A stretch of DNA of 16,715 nt, taken from positions 1-16,715 of the forward strand of contig DAOVLE010000104.1 of assembly GCA_030631415.1 (NCBI GenBank), given 5' to 3'. Of the stretch, positions 6,221-13,767 are shown in pieces; positions within the stretch are counted from its first letter, which is position 1, and each line of letters begins with the position of its first letter. The DNA is from JAAEQG01 sp023133475 (GTDB lineage Bacteria > Planctomycetota > Phycisphaerae > UBA1845). A model generated the notes under the pieces. It had not been told where the DNA came from, did not search any database, and worked only from the letters and a program-made list of their open reading frames with translations. A program made the translations under genes and the position numbers.

Positions 6221-7420
6221 ATGAGTGAAACAATGCAAAAACCGTCCGGGGCATCGTTATGGGTATCGCTGCGTCTGCTCGGTGTGGTATCAATTATGGC
6301 ACTGGGCTTGATCGCCATGGCCGGCTGTTCCCAGCACGCCGCCGAGAGCGGATGGGGCAACCCGGGGAAAGTGCAAGTGCTGTTCTACTCGCCACCAGGA
6401 GCAGAGATCGCCGTCAAAAGCGTTTTCGACCAGCGATATCAGCAGATTACCACGGACGAGACCCTGGAACACCGCCTCGAACTGACCCCGGAAGAATATG
6501 CGGTGTTCAACTTCTCGCCGGGTAAGTACCAGTTCTGCTACAGCACCGCGCCGGGTTTCCCTGGGGTGAACGTCTACGGGGAACTGGAGGTGCACGGTTC
6601 TTGCAATTGCGAGGTGCGCAAGTTCCTGCGTGGGGCGCTTATCCCAGTCAAGCTGCCGTCGCGGTACTATCTGAACTCGCGCCCGCTGCACCCGACCACC
6701 GGCCCATCTGCCGCGGGGCTGAACGAGATCGAGGTCGATCAGCTTGCCCAGGGCGACCTGATCGAGAAGGTGTACTTCATCGCCGATCTGGATACGGTCT
6801 ACGACGATATCCGGCGGATCAACATCCGTTTGGACAAGCTTCGCTCCGCCGAGGTTGTGCTGAACTCGACCATGGAATACCTGGACGCTCGTCATGAAGA
6901 CTACCGGCGGGACTCGATCTATGCCGACCCGACTTACAGCATCGACGATGCGACCAAGGAATTCTGGGGAACGGACCGGAAGTTCAACAAGATCGAAGCC
7001 AAACGGCAGCGTCTGGAGCACAAGCGTTACGCCATTCACGAGCAGATTGAACACCTGGTCCGCGAGCGACGGATTCGCCGCACTCTGCTCGATTCGATGC
7101 GGATCATCAATCGCTCCGGAGCGTTGGTGTTGGCTTCCCCGGAATACCAGTGGCCTTATCATGACACGTTCGACCAGGTGGCGCATTCACGGACCTATAA
7201 CGGTTTCACCGTCGGCCCGGGTTGCAATTATCATCTATGTTCGTTCAAGCTTCATCCGCTTGGCCGGGTGGTTGCGGTGATGCGTGTGGGCGGGCGGCAC
7301 AAGCATTGGGAAGGCCTGCCCACGGCGGTGGCGGACCGTGACGACACAGACTACGACATCACCACTGTGGAATACCGCGAGGAAACGCGCTCTCGGGACG
7401 TGGGCACGGTGGTCGAATAG
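6221..7420 (+). CDS. Coiled-coil lipoprotein of unknown function
   Basis: I do not recognise this 399-aa protein. It has an N-terminal hydrophobic segment and a lipobox AMAGC (Cys36), so it is probably a lipoprotein. Residues about 50-150 look beta-rich, with CYSTAPGFPGVNVYG and a SCNCEV pair. The segment from about 195 to 305 is highly charged, with long helices rich in Arg, Glu, Leu and Lys that suggest a coiled coil. The C-terminal part contains GFTVGPGCNYHLC and an acidic end. The ATG at 6221 is preceded by AAGGAGG (6203-6209), eleven bases away, which decides this start over an upstream in-frame ATG at 6185. It has its own promoter candidate and a terminator downstream, so it is probably monocistronic. 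Confidence 0.85.
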   Translation: MSETMQKPSGASLWVSLRLLGVVSIMALGLIAMAGCSQHAAESGWGNPGKVQVLFYSPPGAEIAVKSVFDQRYQQITTDETLEHRLELTPEEYAVFNFSPGKYQFCYSTAPGFPGVNVYGELEVHGSCNCEVRKFLRGALIPVKLPSRYYLNSRPLHPTTGPSAAGLNEIEVDQLAQGDLIEKVYFIADLDTVYDDIRRINIRLDKLRSAEVVLNSTMEYLDARHEDYRRDSIYADPTYSIDDATKEFWGTDRKFNKIEAKRQRLEHKRYAIHEQIEHLVRERRIRRTLLDSMRIINRSGALVLASPEYQWPYHDTFDQVAHSRTYNGFTVGPGCNYHLCSFKLHPLGRVVAVMRVGGRHKHWEGLPTAVADRDDTDYDITTVEYREETRSRDVGTVVE

Positions 7421-7482
7421 CCGTGTGGTAATGCGTGGCGGCATTTGTGTCCGCGGGAACGAGATGGAAGTGATCGAACTAT

Positions 7483-7515
7483 GGCGGGGCACGTGGGTGC
7501 CCTGCCTTCTTTTTG
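7483..7515 (+). terminator. Intrinsic terminator after the lipoprotein gene
   Basis: A ten-base-pair stem (GGCGGGGCAC against GTGCCCTGCC, one G-U pair) with a four-base loop is followed by TTCTTTTTG. It lies 62 bp past the lipoprotein stop codon. Confidence 0.75.
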
Positions 7516-7535
7516 CACACGGTAACGCAGCAGAT

Positions 7536-7612
7536 GGCGGGTGGAACCCGCCCTACGTGATTGTAGGGCGGGTTCCACCCGCCAAACCCACGTAGGGCGG
7601 GTTCCACCCGCC
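7536..7612. repeat. Cluster of three family A hairpin repeats
   Basis: Copies lie at 7536-7556 (minus orientation), 7563-7583 (plus) and 7592-7612 (plus), separated by 6-8 bp. All three cores are identical. The first two form an inverted pair. The cluster ends 19 bp before the cobalamin adenosyltransferase start codon, so it will be in the 5' leader if transcription begins upstream. Confidence 0.95.
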
Positions 7613-7631
7613 AAAGAACCGGAGACGGTCG

Positions 7632-8183
7632 GTGAAAATCTACACCAAAACAGGCGACGGGGGCGAGACCAGCTTGGCTGACGGTGTGCGTGTGGCGAAG
7701 CATGATCCTCGCGTGGGGGCGTATGGTTGCGTTGACGAACTAAACGCCGCCATCGGCTGGGCCACGGTGCCCTGCCACACAAACCGGTTAGCCGCCGAGC
7801 TGCGCCAAATCCAGGACGATCTGTTTGTGGTCGGAGCGGAGTTGGCCACCGGCAACAATGCCGCCCCGCCCATCAGCCTGTCATCCAAAACCGTCGAACG
7901 CCTTGAAAAACAACTGGACCACGTCTGGGAGCAGGTGCCGGAGTTAAGCAACTTCGTACTGCCTGGGGGCGGCGAGTTGGCTGCTCGGCTGCACCTGGCC
8001 CGCACGGTATGTCGTCGTGCGGAGCGGGCGGTTGTCGAGTTGAGCAAAAACGAGAGCGTGGGTGAACAGGTGATTCGCTATTTGAACCGTCTTGGCGACC
8101 TGTTGTTTGCATACGCGCGGTTTGCCAATAAGCTTGACGGCATCGAGGACGTCGTATGGGTTCCGCCGGAGAAGAACGTGTGA
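7632..8183 (+). CDS. Cob(I)alamin adenosyltransferase, PduO type
   Basis: The 183-aa protein transfers the adenosyl group of ATP to cob(I)alamin to make coenzyme B12. The family's N-terminal ATP-binding motif TKTGDGGETSL (5-15), the VDELNAAIG helix (34-42), FVLPGG (108-113), HLARTVCRRAER (121-132) and YLNRLGDLLF (150-159) are all present, and the length is normal. The start is GTG with GGAG (7621-7624) seven bases upstream. Its 3' end overlaps the O-antigen-ligase-like gene, giving translational coupling. I looked for a cobalamin riboswitch upstream and found only repeats. Confidence 0.95.
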   Translation: MKIYTKTGDGGETSLADGVRVAKHDPRVGAYGCVDELNAAIGWATVPCHTNRLAAELRQIQDDLFVVGAELATGNNAAPPISLSSKTVERLEKQLDHVWEQVPELSNFVLPGGGELAARLHLARTVCRRAERAVVELSKNESVGEQVIRYLNRLGDLLFAYARFANKLDGIEDVVWVPPEKNV

Positions 8184-11167
8184 GCATCATCCGCGTCGCT
8201 AATCCCGATGTCATCCGCCCCAGCCACACCGTGATGATCGTGGTGATCTTTCTTACCCTGGCGGGTTGTTGTTTGCTGTACAGTGGTGTGCAATCGCCCA
8301 CTCCTCCCGACGGGGCTCAGCCGTGGCGGGCAGACTCACTGTTGCGCTCTCTGGTGGCGATTTCCAATTTCAACTATGCCAACCCCACCCCTGCCGGCTC
8401 GGATGTCAAGACGCTGATTTTCGGTATGGGGACGGCAATTGCGGTGCTGAGTGTCGGGATCGCGATGGTTCTGCGCCCACGCGGTGGGGAGGAGGTGGAC
8501 GAGAGCGACACGGTGATCCCCGATCCGGCTGCCGGCGACGAGGTCGAGAAGCCGCTGACCCAAAGACACATTCGTCCACTATTTGCCGCCCAGATTCTGA
8601 TGTTGATATACGTGGCGTGGTCGTTTGCGAGCATTGCCTGGTCGGATTGCGGGGACATCCCACTATACGGTTCATTGCAACTGGCGTTGTATACGCTGTG
8701 GTCTTTTGCGTTGGCCTATGGTTTGAATCGGATATCCGCCCGTTTTGGGGTTTATAGTTTGTTGGTGGTGTTGGTGGTGACGGCGGGGTTTGCGGTTGCC
8801 TACCACATCGAGCGCAACCCCACGCTGCGGGCGTCATACCCGATCGGCAACGCGACCTTTCTGGCGGCCTGTCTGCTCCCGGGTTTGCTGCTTGCCGCAT
8901 GTGTGGTGGTTGGCCAGGTCCGCGACTTCGGTAATCCACGGCGAGTGCGACGGATGGTTGTCACGGCGTTATGCCTTGTTGCGCTGGTGGCGATATGGTC
9001 GGCATTCTGGCGTGCGGATGCCCGGGGTGGGCAGGTTGGGTTGGCTGCCGGCTGTCTGGGTTTGTGTTTTTTTGCCCTTAAGCGTCGTGGCAAGCTTGTG
9101 GTACTGGTTCTGGGGGTGCTTTGCGGTATTTACGGGGCGATAGCAATTGCCCCGCGAATGACCGAATTTTCGCCCACCGGCCGCGACGCAACTCTAAGGA
9201 TGAGATTCCACGCCTGGGGCTACGCTCTGGACCTGATTAGCGGGCGCAAGGTATTGGTAGGCCAAGGCCAGGGCGGTTACACCTGCAAGGCGGACGCCTT
9301 AGCCGGTGGGCAGGACGTTCTGAATGACCCCGAAGCCCTAAAGGCATGGGTGGCTCATGCTCACAATGAGTGGTTGGAGGTGTGGGCCGATCTTGGTTCG
9401 GTTGGGGCTGCATTGGTTCTGGGGGCGTTATTGTTCACTCTGTTGGCGGGAGCCGCTACCATCCGGTCGTTGCCGACGGTGACCATGCGCTGGATGCTGG
9501 TGGGTCTTTTGGCATCGTTGATCGCGTTGATGGTCGAGGAAGCGTCTGGTGTGGGTTTACGGCATAGCGGGCTTCCGCCGATTTACTATACCGTTATCGG
9601 TTTGATCTGGGCGTTCTGTATGCCGGCAGAACCCGGCGTAGTTCGCGTCGTGCATCACAGCCGCATCGCCCAAAGCCTGATCCTTGGTGTGGCTGTGGTA
9701 TTGGCTTTTGGGGCGGTTTACTTGAGCACTCGGGACTTCGAGGCGGCGCGTGCCCAGTACAAGATGGACGCGGCGGAAGCCGACATGGAATGGGGCTGTG
9801 CGCTGGAGTTGGGGCAAATTGCACAAGCCCACCGGCTCAGCCCGCAACGACGTTTGGAGGCCCAGGGTCGAGCAGTTGCGACCTATCTGCATATCGCTCG
9901 TGTGCATAAGGTTAGCGGATTTCGTCGAGCGGCGGAAGCGATGCAAAACGAGCCCCACGATCAGCAGTTGCTGGCCCTTGCGGAGCAGGACCTCAATATG
10001 TCCCGTGAGCACTGCCGCCGTGGCACCCAGATGCTTCAGGACCTGTCGCGTAAGGCTCCCAACTTCTACAACTCCAACTGGTACGAATATGGTTTTCAGC
10101 ATGTCCAGGCTGAACTCGCCCGCGCCCGCGGCGACTTCGATGCCGCCCGCCAGTATGGAGGCGATTCCGCCGCCGCCCTCAAGCGTGAGATCGCCCGCCG
10201 GCCGTACAACCCCAATCTGGCTGCACGCTACTTTTTTGCCGCCGGAACGACAGTCCCGCTCGAGCAGCTCTGTGTCACCCTGGCCCGCCCGTTGCGTTAC
10301 CATCGGGTCCCCCAAGTCTATTACGACATTGCGGCACGGTTATTGATGGTCCCGAGTTTCAAGTCTGATTTCGTGCCCATCTATGAGCAGGCACGGTCCT
10401 GCGACCCGCAGGTTGATTCAGCCTCCCGGGCTGATCCGTTAGCTGCCGAGATATTGCGTCTGGCTGCCGTGATCTGGTTGAAAGGCGGCGCGGAGCAACT
10501 CGCCGAGGAGTCGTTGGGGCATGCTTGTGCGCTCTATGCTGCATTCCATCCCCGCTTTGCTTATGGGGCAGCGGCTTGCCATGCCGAACTGGCAGAGCGT
10601 CGTTTTCATAGCAGTCCGGCAGAGCCGAGTAGTGCGATTCAAGCCGCCGAGGAGTCCATCAAGCTCGCCCCCCCGTCGAACGAAGGCCGCCTATTGGTTC
10701 AGGCAGTGAAGAACTTGTTGGCGGGCATGCACCTGGCGTCGGGGGACGAGCCCGCCGCCGAGGCCATCTTGCGTGAGTTGGCTCCGAACTGCACCACGCA
10801 AGAGTTGCAGGCGGCTTTGAGCATCGGTTACACCGAGTTGGTCTCGACCCTCATGCACCGTGACGGCAAGGCGTATCTGGACAAGCTTTGCCGGTGGTGT
10901 GACCGGGCGGTGGAGCTTGACCGGGAAAACGAACTTGCTTGGCGACAGAAGGCTGACATCGCTCTGTCGGGCGGCGCTCATGACGAATGTGTTCGCTGTC
11001 TCCGTCAGGCTCGCCGTTACGGGGCGGCTGATGAGATCATCCACCGCTTTGTGGACATCGCTCTGCAACACCATCCGGCCAGCAAAATCCTTCTGGAGTA
11101 CAGCAAGGAACTAAGCCAAGAGCTTGGCAAAATTGAAAATGGGGGGATGGGGAACGTTATGAATTGA
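8156..11167 (+). CDS. O-antigen ligase-like membrane protein with C-terminal TPR-like region
   Basis: This is a large two-part protein of 1003 aa. Residues about 25-530 form a multi-span membrane domain. Between spans lie the motifs of the O-antigen ligase / Wzy_C family: LRMRFHAWGYALDLI (347-361), VGQGQGGY (368-375) and HAHNEWLEVWADLG (401-414), where the HAHNE motif is characteristic. Residues about 530-990 are soluble, Ala- and Leu-rich repeated helices, consistent with TPR-like repeats. Such proteins ligate or polymerise glycans at the periplasmic face of the inner membrane; the substrate is unknown. The ATG at 8156 has GAGG seven bases upstream; a GTG at 8180, eight bases after GGAG and overlapping the previous stop, is an equal alternative. 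The last dozen residues come from DNA that recurs at 13008-13024. Confidence 0.85.
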   Translation: MGSAGEERVSIIRVANPDVIRPSHTVMIVVIFLTLAGCCLLYSGVQSPTPPDGAQPWRADSLLRSLVAISNFNYANPTPAGSDVKTLIFGMGTAIAVLSVGIAMVLRPRGGEEVDESDTVIPDPAAGDEVEKPLTQRHIRPLFAAQILMLIYVAWSFASIAWSDCGDIPLYGSLQLALYTLWSFALAYGLNRISARFGVYSLLVVLVVTAGFAVAYHIERNPTLRASYPIGNATFLAACLLPGLLLAACVVVGQVRDFGNPRRVRRMVVTALCLVALVAIWSAFWRADARGGQVGLAAGCLGLCFFALKRRGKLVVLVLGVLCGIYGAIAIAPRMTEFSPTGRDATLRMRFHAWGYALDLISGRKVLVGQGQGGYTCKADALAGGQDVLNDPEALKAWVAHAHNEWLEVWADLGSVGAALVLGALLFTLLAGAATIRSLPTVTMRWMLVGLLASLIALMVEEASGVGLRHSGLPPIYYTVIGLIWAFCMPAEPGVVRVVHHSRIAQSLILGVAVVLAFGAVYLSTRDFEAARAQYKMDAAEADMEWGCALELGQIAQAHRLSPQRRLEAQGRAVATYLHIARVHKVSGFRRAAEAMQNEPHDQQLLALAEQDLNMSREHCRRGTQMLQDLSRKAPNFYNSNWYEYGFQHVQAELARARGDFDAARQYGGDSAAALKREIARRPYNPNLAARYFFAAGTTVPLEQLCVTLARPLRYHRVPQVYYDIAARLLMVPSFKSDFVPIYEQARSCDPQVDSASRADPLAAEILRLAAVIWLKGGAEQLAEESLGHACALYAAFHPRFAYGAAACHAELAERRFHSSPAEPSSAIQAAEESIKLAPPSNEGRLLVQAVKNLLAGMHLASGDEPAAEAILRELAPNCTTQELQAALSIGYTELVSTLMHRDGKAYLDKLCRWCDRAVELDRENELAWRQKADIALSGGAHDECVRCLRQARRYGAADEIIHRFVDIALQHHPASKILLEYSKELSQELGKIENGGMGNVMN

Positions 11168-11237
11168 GAAAATGCGGGGTTAGCGGCGCTGCCCGGTTTC
11201 GACTCTCCCTCCCCTTTACCCTCTCTCTCCTCGCTTT

Positions 11238-11280
11238 TCTCTGCGTTTCTGCGTCTCTGCGTTCATGAATAATCCAGGTT
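11238..11280. repeat. Family D solo arm
   Basis: CTCTGCGTTTCTGCGTCTCT followed by GCGTTCATGAATAATCCAGG matches the right arm of the family D elements at 11673-11855 and 12953-13088. No partner arm was found to its left. Confidence 0.8.
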
Positions 11281-11285
11281 TAGCG

Positions 11286-11302
11286 GCTCCCCAACGGGGA
11301 GC
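11286..11302. repeat. GCTCCCC hairpin preceded by TTTAGCG
   Basis: GCTCCCC-AAC-GGGGAGC is a perfect seven-base-pair stem. The same TTTAGCGGC prefix and GGGGAGCG suffix recur at 11925-11948, so this is a further small repeat family. Confidence 0.7.
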
Positions 11303-11672
11303 GTGGTCACTGCAAGTGCACAACGGGGAGTAAAAAGAGGCAAGGACTGCTCTTTGCGAACAGCCCAAGCCTGGGAGGGAGAGAGAGAACTATGTTAAAC
11401 TCGCCTGAGGCGAGATTCAGCTCTTCTTTTCTGGAGAAGGTTTCGAGGCAAAACACCGCAAACCGACGCTTCCATTCCTCGCAAGCGAGACTCCCATAGG
11501 AAACATCCCTCCTCCGCTCCCCCTCTCTCCAACCGCTACTTTATCCGAGATGGTTCGAGATTGCAAGCATAAAATCAAGTATTTCTCAGATTGTTTCACA
11601 CTCACTACAACAACGTCCCATAATGCAGTTTGCGGATTTGCGGGTGAAGAGTTTGGTCAGGGCAATCGCATC

Positions 11673-11855
11673 TAACCCGGATAATTTATGAACGCAGAGA
11701 CGCAGAGACGCAGAGACGCAGAGTTGAGCAGAAATAAGAAGTTAGGGGAATTCATTGAGAAAAGCTCATATACACAGTGTTAACGAGCGAAACTTGTTAT
11801 TTGACTCACAACGTCCTTCTCTGCAATACTCTGCGTTCATGAAAAGTCCGGGTTA
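11673..11855. repeat. Family D paired-arm element, 183 bp
   Basis: The left end TAACCCGGATAATTTATGAA runs into four ACGCAGAG octamers (11692-11723). The right end, ACTCTGCGTTCATGAAAAG followed by TCCGGGTTA, is its inverse with a decayed octamer array. The outer ends are TAACCCGGA in inverted orientation. About 90 bp of AT-richer unique sequence lies between the arms. Confidence 0.8.
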
Positions 11856-11935
11856 GCGATGACGAATCCGTAGCGTTTAGCGGCGACAAATCCGCAACGT
11901 TTAGCGGCGACAAATCCGCAACGTTTAGCGGCGAC
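11854..11935. repeat. 24-bp tandem repeat
   Basis: Units start at 11854, 11878 and 11902; the second and third are identical (TAGCGGCGACAAATCCGCAA then CGTT), the first is diverged, and a fourth partial unit runs into GACCCGAAGGGGAGCG. There are no spacers, so it is not CRISPR. Confidence 0.9.
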
Positions 11936-12008
11936 CCGAAGGGGAGCGCGTAGAAGAGACCGCGAAAAATGGAACGCGAAAAACTGAGAAAACGGCGTAA
12001 TCGCAGTT

Positions 12009-12065
12009 GTAGGGCGGGTTCTACCCGCCGTTGTCGCATCACGCGGCGGGTGGAACCCGCCCTAC
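12009..12065. repeat. Inverted pair of family A hairpins
   Basis: A plus-orientation copy with a TCT loop (12009-12029) and a minus-orientation copy (12045-12065) face each other across 15 bp, 59 bp upstream of larE. Each hairpin can fold alone, or the two can pair together. Confidence 0.93.
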
Positions 12066-12123
12066 ATCCATTCTCAATTCCCCGCATACGGTGAATTAGC
12101 TGCGATTGCCCTGGGAGTTTAGC

Positions 12124-12960
12124 GTGGCTGACAATATGGTGCTTGAAAAACTTGATCGTATCGAGCAGGCATTGCGTTCGATGGGGCAAGTGGCGGTGAT
12201 GCTCTCCGGGGGTGTGGATTCCGCCTTCATGCTGCACGTTGCCGTCAATACGCTGGGCAGTGAGAATGCACTGGCGCTGACCGGCAAAAGCAGCAGCCTG
12301 GCCCGCGAGGAAATCGAACAAGCAATACGAACCGCAGAGGCAGTGGCGGTTGAGCATGTGGTGTTGGAGACGGACGAATTGTCCAACCCCCACTACCGCA
12401 AAAACGCACCCGACCGGTGCTATCACTGTAAAGCCCGACTATACGAACTGGCTAAACAGTACCTCCGCGAGTGCGGCAAAAGGCACACGCTGGTGAGCGG
12501 GACCAATGCCGATGATCTTGGTGATTGGCGTCCGGGGATCAAGGCGGAGGAGGAATACGGTGTGCGTTGCCCGGCTGCGGAAGTGGGTTTGAGCAAGTCG
12601 CAGATTCGTGCATTGCTACAGGAATGGGGGCTTTCGATTTTCGACAGGCCGTCGAGCCCCTGCCTGGCCAGCCGGATCGCTTACGGGGAAGAAATCACCT
12701 CCGAAAAACTTCGCCGCATCGAGGAGGCAGAGCGTTTTCTGCGAGAGCAGGGCTTCGACGAGCTGCGTGTGCGGCACCATGGGCCGATCGCCAGAATCGA
12801 AGTGCCGGTGAACAGAATCCCGGAATTGGTGATGTCGCCCATGCGTGCACGGATTGATGCTCACTTGCACCGATTGGGCTTTGCATACGTGACCCTGGAC
12901 CTCCGCGGATTCCGTAGCGGCAGTCTCAACGAGATAATGGGCAAGGATGAGGCCGGATAA
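12124..12960 (+). CDS. larE: ATP-dependent sacrificial sulfur transferase LarE
   Basis: The 278-aa protein is a PP-loop enzyme with SGGVDS (28-33), the RCYHCK motif (98-103), SGTNADD (125-131) and DRPSSPCLASRIAYG. In characterised LarE the cysteine at the last position (here C180) donates its own sulfur to build the nickel-pincer nucleotide cofactor of lactate racemase and related LarA enzymes. Keeping this Cys suggests the sacrificial type, not the cluster-type three-Cys variant. larA, larB and larC are not in this window. I chose the GTG at 12124 because GGGAG lies six bases upstream; a TTG six codons earlier is in frame. The final codons GCC GGA TAA are part of the family D left end. Confidence 0.93.
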   Translation: MADNMVLEKLDRIEQALRSMGQVAVMLSGGVDSAFMLHVAVNTLGSENALALTGKSSSLAREEIEQAIRTAEAVAVEHVVLETDELSNPHYRKNAPDRCYHCKARLYELAKQYLRECGKRHTLVSGTNADDLGDWRPGIKAEEEYGVRCPAAEVGLSKSQIRALLQEWGLSIFDRPSSPCLASRIAYGEEITSEKLRRIEEAERFLREQGFDELRVRHHGPIARIEVPVNRIPELVMSPMRARIDAHLHRLGFAYVTLDLRGFRSGSLNEIMGKDEAG

Positions 12961-13088
12961 TTCATGAACGCAGAGACGCAGAGACGCAGAGAAGAATGGG
13001 GAAAATGGAAAATGGGGGGATGGGACACATTGTCGTTGAGTACGCTCCCTTCTTCTCTGCGTCTCTGCGTTCATGAAAAGTCCGGGTT
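12953..13088. repeat. Family D paired-arm element, 136 bp
   Basis: The left arm CCGGATAATTCATGAACGCA with three ACGCAGAG octamers (12968-12991) faces a right arm with two CTCTGCGT octamers and TCATGAAAAGTCCGGGTT (13055-13088). The architecture matches 11673-11855 but the interior differs. The interior includes GAAAATGGGGGGATGGG (13008-13024), also found at the end of the O-antigen-ligase-like gene. Confidence 0.85.
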
Positions 13089-13215
13089 GAACATTGTCGC
13101 TCCTTGCTCGATTTCGGTTTTCGACTTCACTTTTCGCACGAGGGAACTATGCTGTGGGGGTGTGGACCCTGCAATCGACGCAAGGGTTGCTGGACGCGAG
13201 GGTTAGACTGTCATC

Positions 13216-13767
13216 ATGTCGAAGATGAACTCTCACTCGGAACTACAGGGCAAACTCACCAGATTGTTGACCGACAAGTTCCCGGGGATCACCGTCGAGG
13301 TGGCCCATGGTGAGCGTTGGGGCCGTACGATGCTCACGTTTCGGTGGTCGGGTTTTGACGATCTTCTGCCCGAGGAGCGTTTTCACCGACTCTTCCGCAT
13401 CATTCCGGAAGATTTTTACGAGAAGCATCTGCGTGGTTGTGTGTGGTTTGAACTCGGCAGCACCGAATCGGTGGAGGCATTTCTGAAACTCCCACGTTCC
13501 GAGGACGTGCAGGGCAAAGAGCGTCAAGTCATTCAAAGACTTACGAAGGTGAAGTTCTTCGCGTCGCTGATGGAGGAGTTGGGTGCGGATCCGATGGCGG
13601 CTTGTGCCGGTGATTTTTCCACCACCCGACGCATTCTTGCCGCCCGCAGATTCGGTAAGACCGCCCTGCGCAATACGCTGCTGGTGCTCATGCGAAACGG
13701 GGCATATTGCGACTGCGAGGCTTTGTTCAACGCGAAACTTCTTCAACTTGGAAGAGAAACTCCATGA
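13216..13767 (+). CDS. Conserved-looking protein of unknown function, coupled to pgi
   Basis: I do not recognise this 183-aa soluble protein. It has no signal peptide or membrane segment. The first 70 residues (KLTRLLTDKFPGITVEVA to about FRWSGFDDLLPEERFHRLFRIIP) have a small alpha-beta look faintly like BolA proteins, but the BolA histidine motif is missing, so I make no assignment. The C-terminal half is helical and basic, with a Cys pair in YCDCEALF. Its stop overlaps the pgi start as ATGA, so the two are translationally coupled and probably co-regulated. The start has only a distant GAGGG; an ATG three codons on is possible. Confidence 0.75.
   Translation: MSKMNSHSELQGKLTRLLTDKFPGITVEVAHGERWGRTMLTFRWSGFDDLLPEERFHRLFRIIPEDFYEKHLRGCVWFELGSTESVEAFLKLPRSEDVQGKERQVIQRLTKVKFFASLMEELGADPMAACAGDFSTTRRILAARRFGKTALRNTLLVLMRNGAYCDCEALFNAKLLQLGRETP

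Larger units (their letters stand above)
11168..12123. other. 956-bp intergenic region without a supported gene
   Basis: No open frame here shows a recognisable protein, a good start site or a convincing composition. The region is packed with repeats: a solo family D arm, a GGGGAGC hairpin, a 183-bp family D element, a 24-bp tandem array and two family A hairpins. Base composition is lower in GC than in the flanking genes between about 11550 and 11820. A CTCGCC-TGA-GGCGAG palindrome at 11401-11415 has no adjacent T run, so I do not call it a terminator. Confidence 0.7.

Noticed and set aside
6290..7186. 298-codon open frame on the minus strand
   Set aside because: It is antisense to the coiled-coil lipoprotein gene, which has a strong ribosome site, lipobox and terminator.
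7421..7631. Cobalamin riboswitch upstream of the adenosyltransferase
   Set aside because: The region holds a terminator and three family A hairpins; I found no B12-box-like sequence.
11401..11415. Terminator-like palindrome CTCGCC-TGA-GGCGAG
   Set aside because: It is not followed by a T run and is more than 230 bp past the nearest gene end.
11417..11605. 62-codon frame on the minus strand in the large gap
   Set aside because: No ribosome binding site, no recognisable motif and no conservation evidence.
11854..11935. Possible CRISPR array
   Set aside because: The 24-bp units are directly adjacent with no spacers, so it is a plain tandem repeat.
11806..12426. 206-codon open frame on the minus strand
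   Set aside because: Much of it is translated tandem and hairpin repeats, and the rest is antisense to larE.
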